A stretch of 57,087 nucleotides of DNA from Hyphomicrobiales bacterium (GTDB taxonomy: Bacteria > Pseudomonadota > Alphaproteobacteria > Rhizobiales > HXMU1428-3): contig JAEPQF010000001.1 in assembly GCA_017640685.1 (NCBI GenBank), positions 17,015 through 74,101 on the forward strand, read 5' to 3'. The first letter of the stretch is position 1, and the number at the start of each line of letters is the position of its first letter. The position numbers were made by a program, and so were the translations under genes. Under the pieces are notes generated by a model. The model saw only the letters and a list, made by a program, of their open reading frames with translations, did not search any database and was not told the DNA's origin. Of the stretch, positions 46,387 through 56,200 are shown one piece after another.

Positions 46387-47193
46387 ATGAAACAATATCT
46401 TGATTTACTTGCGCTGGTTGCTAATGAGGGGACTACGCGTGATGATAGAACGAAAACAGGTACTCGCAGTGTATTTGGCCATCAGATGAGGTTTGACCTT
46501 TCTGAGGGGTTTCCTGTTTTAACGACGAAAAAATTACATTTAAAGTCGATCATTCATGAATTGCTTTGGTTTTTAAAGGGAGAGACGAATATCTCTTACC
46601 TTAAAGAGCATGGTGTTTCAATTTGGGATGAATGGGCTGATGAAAATGGTGACCTTGGCCCTGTTTATGGCTCGCAATGGCGATCTTGGCCAGCGCCTAG
46701 TCAAGAAGATCCTAATCGCACAATCGATCAAATTGAACAGTTGGTGACTTCTTTAAAGACCAATCCTAATTCACGACGTCATATTGTTAGTGCCTGGAAC
46801 CCAGCTGAGGTTGACAATATGGCATTGCCGCCGTGCCATTGTTTGTTTCAATTTTATGTGGCGGATGGGAAGTTGTCTTGCCAGCTTTATCAAAGGTCTG
46901 CCGATGTTTTCTTAGGTGTTCCTTTTAATATTGCGTCTTATTCCTTGCTCACCATGATGTTGGCTCAAGTCGTTGGTTTAAAGCCGGGTGATTTTGTGCA
47001 TACTTTAGGTGACGCTCATCTATATCTTAATCATATTGAGCAAACAGAATTGCAACTTACTCGGACGCCCAAAACACTTCCGGTTATGAAGATTAATCCA
47101 GAGGTGAAAGATCTTTTTGAGTTTAAATATGAAGATTTTGAACTTGTCGGTTATGAAGCAGATCCGACGATTAAGGCACCGATTGCTGTTTAA
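46387..47193 (+). CDS. thyA: Thymidylate synthase (ThyA)
   Basis: Makes dTMP from dUMP with methylene-tetrahydrofolate, yielding dihydrofolate. The catalytic Cys lies in [11 protein letters not shown] near residue 150, RTGTRSVFG near residue 22 binds phosphate (here KTGTRSVFG), and the [17 protein letters not shown] block follows near residue 175. Length is 268 residues. GAGGGC precedes the ATG. The dihydrofolate it produces is recycled by folA, encoded next. Confidence 0.97.
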   Translation: MKQYLDLLALVANEGTTRDDRTKTGTRSVFGHQMRFDLSEGFPVLTTKKLHLKSIIHELLWFLKGETNISYLKEHGVSIWDEWADENGDLGPVYGSQWRSWPAPSQEDPNRTIDQIEQLVTSLKTNPNSRRHIVSAWNPAEVDNMALPPCHCLFQFYVADGKLSCQLYQRSADVFLGVPFNIASYSLLTMMLAQVVGLKPGDFVHTLGDAHLYLNHIEQTELQLTRTPKTLPVMKINPEVKDLFEFKYEDFELVGYEADPTIKAPIAV

Positions 47194-47284
47194 TTTGGTG
47201 TTTTAATCTTGGCGTTGTTTTGGGCGGTGCTTTGATTGTTTTCTTAACGATGTTTATTCAGAATTATTAAAAAGGGTAAGGGCA

Positions 47285-47791
47285 ATGGATGTTTCATTTG
47301 TTGTAGCTGTTGCGGAAAATGGCATTATTGGAAACAATAATGAATTGCCTTGGCGCCTTCCCTCTGATCTCAAACGATTTCGCAAACTTACCATGGGGAA
47401 ACCAATTGTGATGGGAAGAAAGACATTTCTTTCCATTGGAAAGCCTCTTGATGGGCGGGCGAATATTATATTGTCGCGGGATAAGAGTTTTTCAGCGGAA
47501 GGTGCTTTTGTTGTTGATAGTGTTGAAGCAGCTTTAGAGCTAGGGCAGGAAAAAGCCGAATTGTCAGGCGCTGATGAAATCATGATTATTGGTGGTGCTG
47601 AAATTTATGCTGCCTTTATGCCTCATGTTACTCGCTTATATTATACTCTGGTTCACGCAGAGCCTTTAGGAGATGCATCGTTTCCTTTAAATGATTTTTC
47701 AAACTGGAAGGAAATTAGCCGTGAACTGGTTAAAGCTGGCCCTAAAGATAGTGCTGACTTTAGTAATATTCTTTATGAGAAACTTTCTTAA
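47285..47791 (+). CDS. folA: Dihydrofolate reductase (FolA)
   Basis: Reduces dihydrofolate to tetrahydrofolate with NADPH. The N-terminal VVAVAENGIIGNNNELPWRLPSDL contains the substrate-site Asp, the VMGRKTFLSIG segment binds NADPH, and the IIGGAEIYAAFM segment is the conserved glycine pair region near residue 102. Length is 168 residues. It sits 91 bases downstream of thyA and is probably cotranscribed. Confidence 0.96.
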   Translation: MDVSFVVAVAENGIIGNNNELPWRLPSDLKRFRKLTMGKPIVMGRKTFLSIGKPLDGRANIILSRDKSFSAEGAFVVDSVEAALELGQEKAELSGADEIMIIGGAEIYAAFMPHVTRLYYTLVHAEPLGDASFPLNDFSNWKEISRELVKAGPKDSADFSNILYEKLS

Positions 47792-48011
47792 AAACTCTCC
47801 CGTTAATCACAAAAACTCCCAAAAACCTCTTTTTGAGCAGTAAAACTGGACTAAAGTTCTGGTTTTATGTGTGTTTTATTGCGTTTCATGGTTGATCATC
47901 TGTTAACGAATTAAGTTTATCCTTTCGGTAGTATTTAACCTGCTTTCAGTTTTGAACTGGGGTGGAAAGAAAAGATACAGTTTAATTTTATTGCAATTCA
48001 GGGGTGGATTA

Positions 48012-49484
48012 ATGGGTGTGCAATTATTAGTGGATGAAGCTGTTGGTTTAGATGTTTCGGATGAGACAACGCATGGCCAAAATGGGCCAAAAGATGCGGC
48101 TAAGTTAGAGGCAGTTAAACAAGCCTTTGACGTGTTAAGTACGAGAGTTAGTCATTTAGGTTTGGATATTGCCGAAGCTTCAGGAACAATTGAGGGGATT
48201 GCAGACCGCTCATGTGCTGATAAAGAAGAATTTTTGAGTTTTATTGAAAAGATTAGAGAATTGCGTGCGGTTAATGATGAAATCGCAAAAGAAATCCAGC
48301 ATTCAAGTGAAATTGCTCGTGGTGCTAACCATGAGATGATGGCATCTCAAGATACGGTTTCTACAACAGTTGATAAAATTTCCGGTCTTGTTGGTTCTGT
48401 TGAGAAAATTCAATCTGCGATGACAACTATGAGTTCGTCGCTTGAGAGTGTTGGAAATATTGCAGGTGTAATTAACGGTATTGCTAAACAAACGAATTTG
48501 CTAGCGCTGAATGCGACGATTGAAGCAGCGCGTGCTGGTGAGGCTGGTAAAGGTTTTAGTGTTGTAGCGAGTGAAGTGAAAGCGTTGGCAGGTTCAACCT
48601 CTCAAGCAACAGCTGAAATTGAAGAAACACTAGAAGAAATAAAAAATGGTTTCTCGCAACTTAGCCAGCAAAGTGATGATGCAACATCAACTGCAAGTGA
48701 AGTTGAAAAACAAGCTGCTATGTTTACCGAGCTTCTCAATGGCTCTTCTCAATCTCTCTCTGAAGTGGATGATGCGACAGATCAAATCTCGATGCGTATG
48801 TCGAGTGTGATTGATATTTGCAGTGGTATTCTTTCTTCCGGTGATGTGGTTTCAGCTAATGTTGATCAAGCAAATGAAGCGTTGCATGCTGTTTCTAAGA
48901 AAATGAGCCAGGTTTGTGACTCAGGTGACGAACTTGTTGTGATTGCGGCGTCACACGATGCAGCTATTTCAGATACTGACATCATTAATTACACAAAAGA
49001 TGGTGCGAAGGAAATTTCTCAAATTTTTGAAGCTGCTATTCAAAGTGGGCGAATTCAAGTTTCGGATTTGTTTGATCGTAACTATCAAGAAATGCCGGGA
49101 ACTAACCCTGTACAGTATTTGACAAAATTTACTGAGTTTACGGATGAAGTTTTGACGCCTTTGCAAGAGCGTTTACTAACAAAAAATGATCATATTGCAT
49201 TTTGTGCAGCAGTTGATGATAAAGCTTATTTGCCAACGCATAATAAGAAGTTCTCTCAACCTCAAGGGGATGACCCGGTTTGGAATGCAGCGAATTCACG
49301 TAATCGTCGGATATTTGATGATAAAACGGGTAGCCGATCAGGCGCGAATACGAAAGATGTTCTGTTGCAGACTTATTTACGTGATATGGGCGGCGGGAAT
49401 TTCGTCGTGATGAAGGATTGCTCGGCGCCAATTTGGGTGCAAGGGAAGCATTGGGGTGGGTTTAGAGTTGGTTACAAACCTTAG
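48012..49484 (+). CDS. Soluble methyl-accepting chemotaxis-type protein 1
   Basis: 490 residues without any membrane span. The signalling domain has the classical hairpin tip ([22 protein letters not shown]) near residues 155-180 and flanking heptad-rich helices (~75-330). The C-terminal ~100 residues form a separate domain with motifs GDDPVWN, NRRIFDD, RDMGGG and HWGGFR, of the type found after the signalling domain in some chemoreceptors and likely sensory. The ATG at 48012 with GGGTGG upstream is preferred over the track's TTG at 47952. A close paralogue lies downstream; no che genes are nearby. Confidence 0.88.
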   Translation: MGVQLLVDEAVGLDVSDETTHGQNGPKDAAKLEAVKQAFDVLSTRVSHLGLDIAEASGTIEGIADRSCADKEEFLSFIEKIRELRAVNDEIAKEIQHSSEIARGANHEMMASQDTVSTTVDKISGLVGSVEKIQSAMTTMSSSLESVGNIAGVINGIAKQTNLLALNATIEAARAGEAGKGFSVVASEVKALAGSTSQATAEIEETLEEIKNGFSQLSQQSDDATSTASEVEKQAAMFTELLNGSSQSLSEVDDATDQISMRMSSVIDICSGILSSGDVVSANVDQANEALHAVSKKMSQVCDSGDELVVIAASHDAAISDTDIINYTKDGAKEISQIFEAAIQSGRIQVSDLFDRNYQEMPGTNPVQYLTKFTEFTDEVLTPLQERLLTKNDHIAFCAAVDDKAYLPTHNKKFSQPQGDDPVWNAANSRNRRIFDDKTGSRSGANTKDVLLQTYLRDMGGGNFVVMKDCSAPIWVQGKHWGGFRVGYKP

Positions 49485-49557
49485 AATTATTATCTTTTAT
49501 GATCTGATTTCGTTATCAGAAGTTTAAACTTCACTATCAAACTTATTTATATTTTTT

Positions 49558-49590
49558 AAGCGAAGCTTTTACTAAGGCTTCGCTTTTTTT
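49558..49590 (+). terminator. Intrinsic terminator between the chemoreceptor genes
   Basis: AAGCGAAGC/GCTTCGCTT stem around a 10-base loop followed by a run of T. The two chemoreceptor genes are therefore separate transcription units. Confidence 0.9.
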
Positions 49591-49760
49591 GTTAATCGAT
49601 TGTTTCTCCTGTTAAAATTTACTTTTCTCTCATTCTGTTCTCATTTCATTTTTATTTTTATAGATTTCATCGGGCTGGTCGTTCCTGAAATGGAAGGTAA
49701 TTTTTGGTTAAGACCTTGTCATTAGCCTTTTTATTGCTTGATCTTTAGGGGGATAATCAG

Positions 49761-51218
49761 ATGTCTGAGATTTTAAAAAAGAGTGATGTAACCTCTATTA
49801 ATGAGGGTGCGAATTCTTGCTTTGTTGAGGATGATCGCTCTGATGTGATGGAAAGCCTTAACCAAATAGGTGAAAATTTAAGCCGGGTTGGGCTTGACGT
49901 TGCGGTTTCTGCTGACGTTGTTCAAGAGATTGCGGCGACGGCAAAAAAGGATGTTCAGCAATTTTCTGTTTTTGTTGAGCAAATTTCTGACCTCAAACAC
50001 ACGACAACAGAAATTTCAGATAATATTTCAAAAGCAAAATCAGTAACCCATGATGCGAGCCAAGAGATAACTGCTTCACAGAGTACGGTTGTTTCAACGA
50101 ACGAGGAAATTTCAAACTTAATTGAAGCGGTACGAGAAAGTGAAGCGCGTTTGGTCAAGTTAAATGAAGCCCTTGAAAGTGTTGGTAGCATTACAAATGT
50201 TATTAATGGGATTGCGAAACAGACGAATTTACTTGCTCTTAACGCAACGATTGAAGCGGCGCGCGCTGGGGAAGCGGGTAAAGGGTTTAGTGTCGTTGCG
50301 AATGAGGTTAAGGCGCTTGCCTCTTCTACTTCAGAAGCCACCATGCAAATTGAAGAAACACTTGGAGAAATCAAAACAGGTTTTGATTTGTTAAATGTGA
50401 CAAGTGAAAACACTTCAAAAACAGCGTTAAAGGTACAAAATTGCTCAGGCACATTTAGTGACATTCTTAGCAAGGTTTCTGAGGCTATGGAAACAATCGA
50501 TTTAACAACGGGTGTTATCGACCAACAAATGACGACAGTGAATTCAACGTGTCATGATTTTTCTGAGAATTCGACGGAAATGGCTTTGAATATGCAGAAT
50601 TCGAGTGAGAAATTAAACGATGTTTCTCAATCTATGCGGCATGTGGCTGATGAAAGTGACAAGCTTGTTTTGCTTTCTGTTATGAACGGAACCAATAAGG
50701 ATGAAGCGGCTATTATTCACAAAGCAACTATGGCTGCTGAACGTGTGGCAGTGCTCTTTGAAGACGCTGTTTCTTTAAATGAACTAACTGAAGAAGATTT
50801 GTTTGACCGAGAGCATGAACTTGTTCCAAATACTGATCCTCAGCAGTTTATTGCAAAATTTACTGATTTTAGTGATCAGAAAATTTCTCCATTGATTGAG
50901 GAAATTGTGTCAAGTGATGAGCGAATAGCTTGGTGCGCAGCAACAGATAACACTGCTTATATTGCAACTAATATTAAGAAAGTTTCGCAACCTCAAGGGG
51001 ATGACCCCATTTGGAATATGGCAAATTGTCGTAATCATCGTTATTTTAGTGATTTTACTGGAATACGGGTTGCTAAGAACCAAGAACCTTTATTGTTGCA
51101 AACCTATCAAAGAGACATGGGGGGTGGGGTTTTTGTCCCCATGAAAGATATTAGCTCGCCTATTTTTGTGAATGGACGTCATTGGGGTGGGTTTCGAATA
51201 GGTTATACCCCTGATTAA
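49761..51218 (+). CDS. Soluble methyl-accepting chemotaxis-type protein 2
   Basis: 485 residues, same layout as its upstream neighbour: a variable N-terminus, long helices, the hairpin tip ([22 protein letters not shown]) near residues 150-170, and a C-terminal domain with GDDPIWN, RDMGGG and HWGGFR. The N-terminal ~40 residues differ most from the first copy. There is no membrane span and no methyltransferase-binding tail motif of the NWETF type. A GGGGGA tract precedes the ATG. The pair probably arose by tandem duplication and then diverged. Confidence 0.88.
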   Translation: MSEILKKSDVTSINEGANSCFVEDDRSDVMESLNQIGENLSRVGLDVAVSADVVQEIAATAKKDVQQFSVFVEQISDLKHTTTEISDNISKAKSVTHDASQEITASQSTVVSTNEEISNLIEAVRESEARLVKLNEALESVGSITNVINGIAKQTNLLALNATIEAARAGEAGKGFSVVANEVKALASSTSEATMQIEETLGEIKTGFDLLNVTSENTSKTALKVQNCSGTFSDILSKVSEAMETIDLTTGVIDQQMTTVNSTCHDFSENSTEMALNMQNSSEKLNDVSQSMRHVADESDKLVLLSVMNGTNKDEAAIIHKATMAAERVAVLFEDAVSLNELTEEDLFDREHELVPNTDPQQFIAKFTDFSDQKISPLIEEIVSSDERIAWCAATDNTAYIATNIKKVSQPQGDDPIWNMANCRNHRYFSDFTGIRVAKNQEPLLLQTYQRDMGGGVFVPMKDISSPIFVNGRHWGGFRIGYTPD

Positions 51219-51588
51219 GCCCCTAAATTAATTAGTGAAGAAATTTGTTTCTTTTAAATTAATTTTTCCTGAATTCTTGTGTTAACTGACTTCAAATTCT
51301 TATTTGTGTTTTCTTTTTCTCCGCCCATTGCATTCACTTCATTCGACTTTTATAACATTAAGCTAAGAAAATTACCTTTTGAGGGGAAAGATTGACGTTT
51401 TCTCCTCATAAAGCTGCTTTTTTGGGGTTTAAATCTTTAAGTTTCTTCCTAAATTAGTGCATATGGATAATTTTTGGCAAAAAATGAAATTGTTTGTTTT
51501 TTTGCCGTTATGTTTTCTTTAATGTTTGGCGCTTTAATTTGAGCGTTCAAACTTTATGATCTTGTCAATAACATTGTAGGAAATAAGC
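51219..51588. other. Spacer upstream of hflK
   Basis: About 370 bases, AT-rich, no ORF or repeat recognised. It must hold the promoter of the hflK-hflC operon. Confidence 0.4.
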
Positions 51589-52716
51589 ATGCCTTGGAGT
51601 GGTCAGAACGGCAATAATGGTGGTCGAAATGGTGGTGGTGATGGACCGTGGGGGCCTCGCAATCGAGGTGGCGGTAACCAGCAACCGGATATAGAAGAGC
51701 TTTTTAAAAAGAGCCAAGATCGCTTAAAACGCGCCATACCAGGTGGTGGCAATGGTAAATCTGGTGGTCCGAGTGGTCCAATATTTTTCCTATTTATTGC
51801 TGGTTTGGCCGCTATTGTTGGCTGGCTTGCTTTCACAGTAAAGGTAAATCCTGACCAAGTTGGCATTGTTACGCAATTTGGCAAATATAACCGTACTTTG
51901 ACTGAAGGTTTGCATCTTCGTTTTCCAAGCCCGGTTGAGCAAATTTATTTAATTCGTCCTAATTTTGCGCAAAAGATTAATATTGGTGGAACGCGTGATT
52001 TCACTTCTGGCCGTGGGTTTGGCAACAATACGTCGTCTGATCGTAATGCAAGCATGATGCTCACCGGTGATAATAATATTGTTGATGTGCAATTTACCAT
52101 TCAGTGGAACATTAAGGACGCCAAGAAGTTTCTTTTTAATGTTGAGCGCCCAGCTAAAACAGTTCGTGAAGTGGCTGAAAGCGCTATGCGTGAAGTGGTT
52201 GGGCAGAAAACACTCAATGAAGTTTTAAACAAGAACTTTGATCAGAACCAAGATCAGGTTCAAACTTCTATGCAGCGAACTTTAGATGAATATGATTCAG
52301 GTATTAATGTTCGTGAGGTTGTTATTGGCAAGCCTGACGTGCCAAATGAAGTTATTAAAGCTGTGAACGATGTGGAAGCGGCGAAACAAGATAAAGAACG
52401 CCTCATACAAGAAGCCAGAGCCTATATTAATAAGGTCGTGCCTGAGGCACGTGGTGCTGCATCTCGTATTACGCAAAAGGCTGAGGCTTATAAAGCGCGT
52501 GTTGTAGCGGAAGCTCAAGGTGAGGCTGAGCGTTTTAAATCAATTTACTCAGAATATAAGAAAGCTCCTGAGGTGACGAGAGAACGGCTTTATATTGAGA
52601 TGATGGAGCGGGTTTTCTCTGGCACGGATAAGATTATTCTTGATAATGATGGCAAGTCTGGTGGTGTTGTGCCCTACCTTCCATTGAATGAATTAAATAA
52701 GAAACCAGCAAGATAG
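51589..52716 (+). CDS. hflK: FtsH-associated SPFH protein HflK
   Basis: With HflC it forms the large periplasmic SPFH complex that restrains the FtsH protease. A Gly/Asn-rich cytoplasmic N-terminus (~60 residues) is followed by one membrane span near residues 64-84, an SPFH domain (VNPDQVGIVTQFGKYN onward), and a long helical tail (VEAAKQDKERLIQEARAYIN). The length is 375 residues. TAGGAA lies upstream of the ATG. hflC begins 11 bases after its stop. Confidence 0.95.
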   Translation: MPWSGQNGNNGGRNGGGDGPWGPRNRGGGNQQPDIEELFKKSQDRLKRAIPGGGNGKSGGPSGPIFFLFIAGLAAIVGWLAFTVKVNPDQVGIVTQFGKYNRTLTEGLHLRFPSPVEQIYLIRPNFAQKINIGGTRDFTSGRGFGNNTSSDRNASMMLTGDNNIVDVQFTIQWNIKDAKKFLFNVERPAKTVREVAESAMREVVGQKTLNEVLNKNFDQNQDQVQTSMQRTLDEYDSGINVREVVIGKPDVPNEVIKAVNDVEAAKQDKERLIQEARAYINKVVPEARGAASRITQKAEAYKARVVAEAQGEAERFKSIYSEYKKAPEVTRERLYIEMMERVFSGTDKIILDNDGKSGGVVPYLPLNELNKKPAR

Positions 52717-52727
52717 GGAGAGATCTA

Positions 52728-53594
52728 ATGCGTGCATTTTTTAGCTTTTTGGTAGTTCTTGGCATTGCAGCCGTGGTTCTTGCCTATTTTTCATTATTTA
52801 CCGTTCATCAAACGCAAAGAGCCATGGTTTTGCAACTTGGTTCTGTTCAGAAAGAAATTTCAGAGCCTGGGCTTCATTTTAAAATTCCTTTTGTCCAAAA
52901 TGTTGTTTATTTTGACAAGAAGCTTTTGGAAGTTGATGTGCCATCTCGTGAAATTCTAATTGCTGGTAAAAAACGGATTATTATTGACGCGTTTGCTCGA
53001 TATAAAATTACTCAACCGTTGGAATTTTATAAAAATATTGGGTCTCGTTTGCAGTTTGACAGTCGCTTGTTTGACTTTGTGAACGCCTCTTTCCGTCAGG
53101 TTCTCTCGGGTGCAAGTCTTGATGATATTGTTCGCGATAAACGTAAAGAACTGATGGTTGAGGTGACGAAGATCGTGAAGCAGAAAGTTCAACCCTTTGG
53201 TGTTGAGGTTGTTGATGTTCGTCTTAAACGAGCTGATTTGCCACAACAGTTGGAACAAAATGTTTACACTCGTATGAAGCGGGAACGCCAACAGGAAGCG
53301 GCGACTTATCGTGCGGAAGGTGAAGAAGAGTCGATTAAAATTCGTGCTGAAGCTGACCGTACTGTGATTGAGCTGAAAGCTGAAGCGACGAGAAAATCTG
53401 AGATTATTCGTGGTGAAGGTGATGCGGAACGCAACAGCGTTTTTGCTGATGCCTTTAACAGAGACCCGAAATTCTTCGCTTTTTATCGCTCTATGCAAGC
53501 TTATGAGAAAGGCCTTGCTTCAGGTGATACACGGCTTGTGATTACTCCTAAATCAGAATTCTTCAGATTTTTTAACAAGCCGAGTGGTGAATAA
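52728..53594 (+). CDS. hflC: FtsH-associated SPFH protein HflC
   Basis: Partner of HflK. N-terminal membrane anchor (residues ~4-24), then an SPFH domain beginning near FTVHQTQRAMVLQLG, and charged helices with Ala/Glu-rich repeats (RQQEAATYRAEGEEESIKIRAEADR). Its 288 residues are normal for the alphaproteobacterial form. GGGAGA is the ribosome binding site. It ends in FFRFFNKPSGE. The pair is followed directly by a DUF2065 gene and degP, an association shared with many Rhizobiales. Confidence 0.95.
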   Translation: MRAFFSFLVVLGIAAVVLAYFSLFTVHQTQRAMVLQLGSVQKEISEPGLHFKIPFVQNVVYFDKKLLEVDVPSREILIAGKKRIIIDAFARYKITQPLEFYKNIGSRLQFDSRLFDFVNASFRQVLSGASLDDIVRDKRKELMVEVTKIVKQKVQPFGVEVVDVRLKRADLPQQLEQNVYTRMKRERQQEAATYRAEGEEESIKIRAEADRTVIELKAEATRKSEIIRGEGDAERNSVFADAFNRDPKFFAFYRSMQAYEKGLASGDTRLVITPKSEFFRFFNKPSGE

Positions 53595-53611
53595 GGAGAC
53601 TTGGTTATTTG

Positions 53612-53806
53612 ATGTTTGATTTTTTAATGGGAATTGGTTTTGCCTTTGTTATTGAAGGGCTTATTTGGGGCCTTTTCCCGCGTCAAATCACCAAAGTTGT
53701 TACCGAACTCATTAAAATGGATACTATGGCCCTGCGTTATTTTGGCGTGGGGTCTTTAGCGCTTGGTGTGGGGATTATTTGGTTTGTACAGCAAATAAGG
53801 GTTTAA
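53612..53806 (+). CDS. DUF2065 small membrane protein
   Basis: 64 residues with two hydrophobic segments (FLMGIGFAFVIEGLIWGLF and FGVGSLALGVGIIWFV) separated by a short charged loop. Size, topology and location after hflC match DUF2065 (YjeT-like) proteins, whose function is unknown. AAGGAG lies upstream; the track's TTG at 53609 is one codon earlier. The position suggests a link with HflKC or FtsH, but this is inferred from context only. Confidence 0.8.
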   Translation: MFDFLMGIGFAFVIEGLIWGLFPRQITKVVTELIKMDTMALRYFGVGSLALGVGIIWFVQQIRV

Positions 53807-54142
53807 ACTCTTTGTGAGCTTTGTTTTTAATTGCTTGTTTTGCCTTAAAATACCCTCACTATATAGATTATAAAGGTTTCGATAATTATAGGACTTTGAT
53901 CTGGTATCTTTGTTTTTGAAGCTTATATATTATGATGTTAAAGCGGATTTATTATAAGCTCTGGTAACAGTGTTTAAAGACTTTCGAATTTTGAGTTTCA
54001 AACATTTGGGTGTAAATTAAAAAAGCACTCACTTTTACTTTAAGTGGCTTTTAAGAGGTTAGTTAAAGTTTTTCATGATGGAAGCCAATGTGATCATGTA
54101 ACTTTGGTATTTTTTCATCCGGTTCTTTCAGGGAGAAATGCG
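53807..54142. other. Spacer upstream of degP
   Basis: About 335 AT-rich bases separating the DUF2065 gene from degP. No terminator hairpin or envelope-stress promoter could be assigned. The track's longer degP frame extends into it from 54044, but without a ribosome binding site or conserved sequence. Confidence 0.4.
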
Positions 54143-55732
54143 ATGGTTCGCAACCGTTCAGATTTTATAGCACAAGAACAAAAGGCTCGTTTGATACGCG
54201 CTAATAATAAAAATAGAGCTGTTGCACTTGCTCAGACAAAAGATGCTCATTTCTCTCGATTTGTAAGAGATGCACTTATTCTTTTTGCAATCACATTATT
54301 TGCTTTGTCAGCTTTAATGATTGGCAAAGCAAATGCCAAGGAAACTCAGGATAGAACCTTAGCTGACTTGGCTGATAGTTTGCAAAATGCGGTTGTTAAT
54401 ATTTCAACCAGCCAGAAGGTTAAATCTAACTTTAACAAAAGAGGTGCTCCTGGGCGCCCACCTCAATTGCCTAAAGGTTTGCCGTTTGAAAAATTCTTCA
54501 AGGATTTCTTTGACGAAAATAAGCGGAATAATAGAGCGCAACGGGTAAGCTCACTTGGATCTGGCTTTGTGATTGATACTAGCGGTTTGATTGTGACCAA
54601 CAACCACGTGATTAAAGGCGCGGATGAGATTTTTGTAAATTTCGTTGATGGCACGAAACTGAAAGTTGATAAGGTTCTTGGTGTTGACGCTAAAACTGAT
54701 TTAGCGCTTCTTAAAGTAACGCCTAAAAAACCACTTTCTGCTGTGCCGTTTGGTAAATCATCTGAAGCTCGGGTTGGTGATTGGGTGATGGCGATTGGTA
54801 ACCCGTTTGGCCTTGGTGGTACTGTGACGGTTGGTATTGTTTCAGCGAAAGACAGAGATATTAACTCAGGCCCTTATGATGAGTTTATTCAAACTGATGC
54901 GGCGATTAACAAAGGTAACTCTGGTGGCCCGCTTTTCAATATGAAGGGTGAAGTGATTGGTGTTAACACAGCGATTATCTCGCCTTCTGGTGGGTCAATT
55001 GGCATTGGTTTTTCTGTGCCTTCAGACACAGTTGTGAATGTTGTTGAGCAGCTTAAAAAATATGGTGAGACACGTCGTGGTTGGCTTGGTGTTCTCATTC
55101 AAAAGGTTACGCCTGAAATTGCTGAAGGCTTTGGTATGGTGAAAGCTGAAGGTGCTTTGGTTTCTCGCGTGACCAAAGGTGGCCCTGCTGAAAAGGCTGG
55201 GTTTGTGCCGAGTGATATTATCTTGGAATTTGATGGGCATTATGTGAAATCTTCTCGTGAACTGCCAAAGATTGTTGCATTAACTCCTGTTGAGAAAACA
55301 GTTGATGTGAAGTTGCTGCGCCAGGGTAAAGAAGTGACCGTTAAAGTGAAAATTGCTCGTCTTGAAGCGGCTGAGAAAAATAACCCTGAACTTGCTGGTC
55401 GCGCTCAACCTGACAAGCCTGTTGAAAGTTCTGTTCTTGGCATGACACTTTCTAACATTACGCCAGCTCTTCGCCGTCAATATCGTTTGGATGCGAAAAC
55501 TAAAGGTGTTGTTATTACGAAAGTTGCGCCTGGTAGCCGTGCTGCTGAAAAGGGACTTCGTCCTGGTCATGTGATTGTTGAAGTTATGCAAGAGCAGGTT
55601 TCTACAGCTGATCAAGTTGTTAAGAGAGTTGAAGCTTTAAAGAAAACAAATAAGAAGAATATCATCTTCTTCATTGCGCGTGGTCGCGGTGAATTTGGCT
55701 TTGTTGCTTTGCCTTCTAACCCTGCGGGTTAG
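54143..55732 (+). CDS. degP: Do/DegP-family periplasmic serine protease
   Basis: 529 residues. Uncleaved or cleaved N-terminal membrane segment near residues 43-62, then a trypsin-like domain with catalytic His (TNNHVIKG, near 155), Asp (KTDLALLKV, near 186) and Ser (GNSGGPLF, near 259), followed by two PDZ domains (~313-400 and ~430-529). It degrades or refolds damaged envelope proteins. The ATG at 54143 follows AGGGAG; the track starts at 54044. Its last codons (AACCCTGCGGGTTAG) are part of a 61-base tandem repeat that runs on after the stop. Confidence 0.95.
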   Translation: MVRNRSDFIAQEQKARLIRANNKNRAVALAQTKDAHFSRFVRDALILFAITLFALSALMIGKANAKETQDRTLADLADSLQNAVVNISTSQKVKSNFNKRGAPGRPPQLPKGLPFEKFFKDFFDENKRNNRAQRVSSLGSGFVIDTSGLIVTNNHVIKGADEIFVNFVDGTKLKVDKVLGVDAKTDLALLKVTPKKPLSAVPFGKSSEARVGDWVMAIGNPFGLGGTVTVGIVSAKDRDINSGPYDEFIQTDAAINKGNSGGPLFNMKGEVIGVNTAIISPSGGSIGIGFSVPSDTVVNVVEQLKKYGETRRGWLGVLIQKVTPEIAEGFGMVKAEGALVSRVTKGGPAEKAGFVPSDIILEFDGHYVKSSRELPKIVALTPVEKTVDVKLLRQGKEVTVKVKIARLEAAEKNNPELAGRAQPDKPVESSVLGMTLSNITPALRRQYRLDAKTKGVVITKVAPGSRAAEKGLRPGHVIVEVMQEQVSTADQVVKRVEALKKTNKKNIIFFIARGRGEFGFVALPSNPAG

Positions 55733-55745
55733 AAGTTTTTTAGCT

Positions 55746-55776
55746 GTGCTTCAGGTTGCCCATAAGGCAACCGCAC
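55746..55776 (+). repeat. Hairpin repeat B, copy 6
   Basis: Outer stem GTGC/GCAC, bulge TTCA, inner stem GGTTGCC/GGCAACC and loop CATAA. This is one of the most regular copies in the window. Confidence 0.8.
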
Positions 55777-55806
55777 TTAACCCTGCGGGTTAGAAGTTTT
55801 TTAGCT

Positions 55807-55837
55807 GTGCTTCAGGTTGCCCATAAGGCAACCGCAC
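55807..55837 (+). repeat. Hairpin repeat B, copy 7
   Basis: Identical to copy 6 and placed exactly 61 bases later as part of the tandem duplication. Confidence 0.8.
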
Positions 55838-55866
55838 TTAACCTTGCGGGTTAGAAGGTTTATTGT

Positions 55867-56023
55867 CTCTCACGGGCTATTCCGCCGCTATAGCGGCGGG
55901 CCCTCCGAGAGGCGGTGTTTTTTTATGCTTCAGTTGCCCACCCATGCAACCGCACTAACACCGGTCTTTGCTGGCGCTGTGCCATGTCCTTCAGCCCTAA
56001 AAAGGGCTGAACTCCTTCTTTGT
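55867..56023 (+). repeat. Composite palindromic repeat, modules A, B and C
   Basis: Module A (55867-55910): CTCTCACGGGCTATTC, palindrome CGCCGCTATAGCGGCG, GGCCCTCCGAG. Then hairpin B copy 8 (55926-55954: TGC, TTCA, GTTGC, loop CCACCCAT, GCAAC, C, GCA). Then module C (55972-56023): a TGGC/GCCA hairpin, CATGTCCTTC, stem AGCCC/GGGCT, CTCCTTCTTTGT. The A and C ends match those at 25945-26083 while the stems differ. Confidence 0.75.
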
Positions 56024-56163
56024 GCAAATAGATTTATAATAATTATATTACTTTTGAAGTTTCAGTTGATGCCTTTCGTTGTAGCCTCGGTTGACTAAGG
56101 AAGCTTGCTCTATGTCCTGTTTCTAACTTGGTAGTGATTATTTTTCGTTCATTCAATTCTATT

Positions 56164-56200
56164 AACCCAGTGGTCATTTATTTGGTTGCTGGGTTTTTTT
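56164..56200 (+). terminator. Intrinsic terminator
   Basis: AACCCAG/CTGGGTT stem with an 18-base loop followed by seven T. Presumably the end of the degP transcript, after the repeats. Confidence 0.75.

Larger units (their letters stand above)
55717..55858 (+). repeat. 61-bp tandem repeat running out of degP, about 2.3 copies
   Basis: The unit begins with the last degP codons (TAACCCTGCGGGTTAG) and includes one hairpin repeat B. Units start at 55718, 55779 and, partially, 55840, with an exact 61-base period; the third start differs by one base (CCTTGC). Confidence 0.9.

Noticed and set aside
47194-47284. Short hydrophobic frame between thyA and folA ending FIQNY
   Set aside because: It has no ATG at a useful position, no ribosome binding site, and overlaps the thyA end in another frame.
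49955-50473. 172-residue minus-strand ORF in the second chemoreceptor gene
   Set aside because: Antisense shadow of a low-complexity, heptad-rich coding region.
51219-51588. Possible RNA gene upstream of hflK
   Set aside because: No stable hairpin, tRNA-like fold or terminator could be found by eye.
52956-53498. 180-residue minus-strand ORF in hflC
   Set aside because: Antisense shadow of hflC; no start context or recognisable domain.
55717-55954. Repeats after degP as a CRISPR array
   Set aside because: The units are directly abutting 61-base duplications and palindromes, without unique spacers of regular length, and no cas genes are present.
55817-56098. 93-residue ORF after degP
   Set aside because: It reads entirely through tandem and composite palindromic repeats.
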